DNA of 64,000 nt from JAKAAZ01 sp963817855 (GTDB lineage: Bacteria; Acidobacteriota; Terriglobia; Terriglobales; Acidobacteriaceae). This document shows, piece after piece, positions 62,204 through 64,000 of the stretch. Under the pieces are notes generated by a model, which saw nothing but the letters and a program-made list of their open reading frames with translations, did not search any database and was not told the origin of the DNA. The number at the start of each line of letters is the position of its first letter. Position 1 is the first letter of the stretch. The translations under genes and the position numbers were made by a program. The stretch covers positions 1,984,001-2,048,000 of the forward strand of contig CAWFQA010000001.1 in the NCBI GenBank assembly GCA_963817855.1, written 5' to 3'.

Positions 62204-63286
62204 ATGAGCGAGCCAGCGATTCTTCCCAATCCTTCTCAGCCAAACATCTACGGCCCAATTACGGCTGGCCAGATGTTCGAGCGGACCTTCACGCTTTTGC
62301 GCGAAAATTTCAAACTCTTCTTCGGAATTGTCTTGATCCTGATCGGCGTCCACATCGTTGCGATGGGCATCTTTGGCGGCAGCGAATTCTGGATGATTCG
62401 ATCGAACGGCGGTCCACCATCGGTTGGCGGCGTTTTGCTTATGTTGCCGATATTTGTCGTCGGCGGAGTTCTTTTTTTCATTTTTATGCTGATTATTCAG
62501 GGCGCGTTTTTTGTCGCGACTCGCGCAAGGATTTCCGGCACCGCTATGACAGTGGGAGAAGCCTGTAAGCTCGCGGCGGAGAAAGCCGGCAGGCTCACCG
62601 GAATTGCACTGCTGATCATTGTGCGGACCATCGGCTATTTGTTGTTATTTTATATCGCGTCGCTCATCGTGTTCTTGATGATTGCGCTGATGTTTGGTGG
62701 GCTTCGCCACGCGAGTGGAGCACTCCCGTTCGCCTTGGGCCATGGTGCATCACTTGGATTCATTGCGACGGCTCTGTTGTTCGGGTTGTCATGGCTTGTA
62801 CTCTACGCGGTATTTGCGCTTTGGCTCTATGCGCGATATGCGCTATCTGTACCTGTGGCTCTCGCGGAAAATTTGTCGGTCACAGCATCCGTTCGGCGTT
62901 CAGTTGATTTGAGCCGAGGCAGCAAGGGCAGGCTCTTCGCGATGTTGCTCTCAATCGTCGGAGCGTACCTGGTTATGGACGCTGTGCTCGTTCCGGTCGA
63001 ATTGATGGCATTCAATCCCTTTCACCCGCATCCTGTGGGGATTGGCGTAGCAATGGGGCCGGGGATGCTTTTGTTGTCCGCGGTGATCGGCATCGTCAGT
63101 ATCGTCATGTCCGCACTGGTGATGGTGTTCATCGGCATCGCGACCGCGCTGTGCTATTACGACCTGCGAGTGCGGAAGGAAGGATTTGGCGTCGTGCCGC
63201 CGCCTCCACCAGCTGTGCCCATCGTTGCGGCCGAGCCATGGGCGTTACCCCCGAACGAGCCCACCGGAGATGTTCCGATTTCCTGA
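62204..63286 (+). CDS. multi-pass membrane protein, glycerophosphodiester-phosphodiesterase membrane-domain-like
   Basis: The 360-residue protein has about six hydrophobic segments, including FGIVLILIGVHIVAMGIFG, GVLLMLPIFVVGGVLFFIFM, IALLIIVRTIGYLLLFYIAS and LLLSAVIGIVSIVMSALVMV. The layout with the sequence TAGQMFERTFTLLRENFKLFF, and later LWLYARYALSVPVALAENLSV, is seen in proteins of the GPDPase_memb/YhaN-type uncharacterised membrane family. The C terminus is Pro-rich (PPPPPAVP) and cytoplasmic. No active site is visible. It is convergent with hisA, 36 bases away. Confidence 0.68.
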   Translation: MSEPAILPNPSQPNIYGPITAGQMFERTFTLLRENFKLFFGIVLILIGVHIVAMGIFGGSEFWMIRSNGGPPSVGGVLLMLPIFVVGGVLFFIFMLIIQGAFFVATRARISGTAMTVGEACKLAAEKAGRLTGIALLIIVRTIGYLLLFYIASLIVFLMIALMFGGLRHASGALPFALGHGASLGFIATALLFGLSWLVLYAVFALWLYARYALSVPVALAENLSVTASVRRSVDLSRGSKGRLFAMLLSIVGAYLVMDAVLVPVELMAFNPFHPHPVGIGVAMGPGMLLLSAVIGIVSIVMSALVMVFIGIATALCYYDLRVRKEGFGVVPPPPPAVPIVAAEPWALPPNEPTGDVPIS

Positions 63287-63322
63287 TTTGTCTATTCGGT
63301 GAACCGAGCAACGCGGAACAAT

Positions 63323-64000
63323 TTAGGCTTTCATCAGGCCTGTGTAGATGGCCATTCCCGCAACCGCGTCGATGTTCTCGGCGTCCAACTCGTCAATTTC
63401 GCTTTGCGCGCGAATGCCGCCTGCAACAATCAACTGGCGGCGTGTCTGCCGGCGTAGGATGCGGGCAATGTTCATGGGAAACCCAGAGAGCGTGCCTTCT
63501 GTATCCACATGTGTGTAGAGGAAAGCTCCGCAAAATGGTTCCAACTGCTGCATCGCATCCTGCGGCCGAAGTTCAATCTTCTCCCTCCATCCCCGCACGG
63601 CAACTTTGCTATCTTTGGTGTCGACACTGAAGACCAGCTGCTCCACGCCCAGAGAAAAGGCGAGCTCTTCGGCGAATTGCGTGCGCACAAGGTTAGTGAC
63701 CGCAGCAGAATTTTCCTGATCGATGGCCTCGGGCGCTGCGCGGCCATTGAACAGGGAAGATCCGAAGATCACGCGCTGCGCCCCCATGTCCAACAGGATT
63801 TGAGCTTCCGCACTGCTGCGAATACCTCCACCAACTTGACACGGCAGGCGGCGAACAATGGTTTCAATCAGGCGACGATTATCGCCCTGTCGCTTGGCCG
63901 CATCCAGGTCGATCAACTGCACCAGCGGGTAATCTGAAAAGCGGTCGATCCAATATCCCAGATCATCGAACCCGAGCGCGAGATCTTCTCCCTGAACCAA
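63323..64000 (-). CDS. hisA: HisA, phosphoribosylformimino-AICAR-P isomerase (5' end missing)
   Basis: The frame is open at the right edge, so the N-terminal residues are outside the window. The visible part has the HisA TIM-barrel elements: YPLVQLIDLDAAKRQGDN, CQVGGGIRSSAEAQ, the AVDSK-like strand here FSVDTKDSKVAVRGWRE, FLYTHVDTEGTLSGFP and LIVAGGIRAQSEIDEL. HisA isomerises ProFAR to PRFAR in histidine synthesis. The 225 visible residues are nearly the full length of about 245. No other his gene is in view. Confidence 0.9.
   Translation of the reverse strand: MVQGEDLALGFDDLGYWIDRFSDYPLVQLIDLDAAKRQGDNRRLIETIVRRLPCQVGGGIRSSAEAQILLDMGAQRVIFGSSLFNGRAAPEAIDQENSAAVTNLVRTQFAEELAFSLGVEQLVFSVDTKDSKVAVRGWREKIELRPQDAMQQLEPFCGAFLYTHVDTEGTLSGFPMNIARILRRQTRRQLIVAGGIRAQSEIDELDAENIDAVAGMAIYTGLMKA

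Overview
The window reads as a core-chromosome segment of a diderm, soil-type bacterium, most likely Acidobacteriota (class Terriglobia). The reasons are the mix of genes (futalosine-pathway MqnA, LPS-assembly lipoprotein LptE, outer-membrane barrels ending in Phe, an M13 peptidase, a CopC/CopD pair, NHL-type secreted proteins), the moderately high GC, and hairpin repeats that resemble ones I recall from acidobacterial genomes. The assignment is inference. No CRISPR array, prophage, transposase, rRNA or tRNA gene was recognised. The only structural RNA seen is the signal recognition particle RNA at 21676-21768.

Layout. 1-5699 (+) is a sugar-phosphate cluster: the end of transketolase, rpiB, a HAD phosphatase, gnd, zwf, pgl and glk, which together make the oxidative pentose phosphate branch and its glucose entry step. 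5767-10578 (+) holds CopC, CopD and a secreted M1 aminopeptidase. 10715-21598 (-) is a run of housekeeping genes: ribE, ribD, ftsY, an HD-GYP protein, gpsA, plsY, cinA, a TIG/NHL protein, pgpA, yacG and rimO. Then come the SRP RNA and fabH (+), an AHSA1/ArsR pair (-) with duplicated operator-like sites, mqnA (+), a small secreted charged protein and a Tat-exported Gfo/Idh oxidoreductase. A glycosyltransferase and a metallophosphoesterase (-) overlap each other. dprA and topA follow (+), with three small genes after topA, then a cyclic-nucleotide-domain histidine kinase (-).

35928-45662 (-) is a complete branched-chain amino acid cluster in transcription order leuA-leuB-leuC-leuD-ilvD-ilvB-ilvH-ilvC, with a divergent LysR gene at its head and a palindromic LysR-type site next to the predicted leuA -35 box. 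Its LeuA is short and has no room for the C-terminal leucine-feedback domain. 46743-50345 carries a glutaredoxin-like protein, a BrkB/YihY membrane protein, a Spy-like LTXXQ protein and two tandem paralogous outer-membrane barrels. 50429-57502 holds ispF and ispD (-), then tilS, ftsH, lptE and holA (+). The last part has a long inverted repeat, a frameshifted EamA transporter, an M13 peptidase (-), two membrane or secreted proteins of unknown role (+) and the 3' part of hisA (-).

Five single-base indels break four otherwise well-conserved genes (rpiB, Gfo/Idh, LysR and EamA, the last with two). At least rpiB and the LysR gene have full-length, well-conserved reading frames on both sides of the break. 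The pattern therefore looks more like assembly or sequencing error than decay, but the sequence alone cannot decide this.
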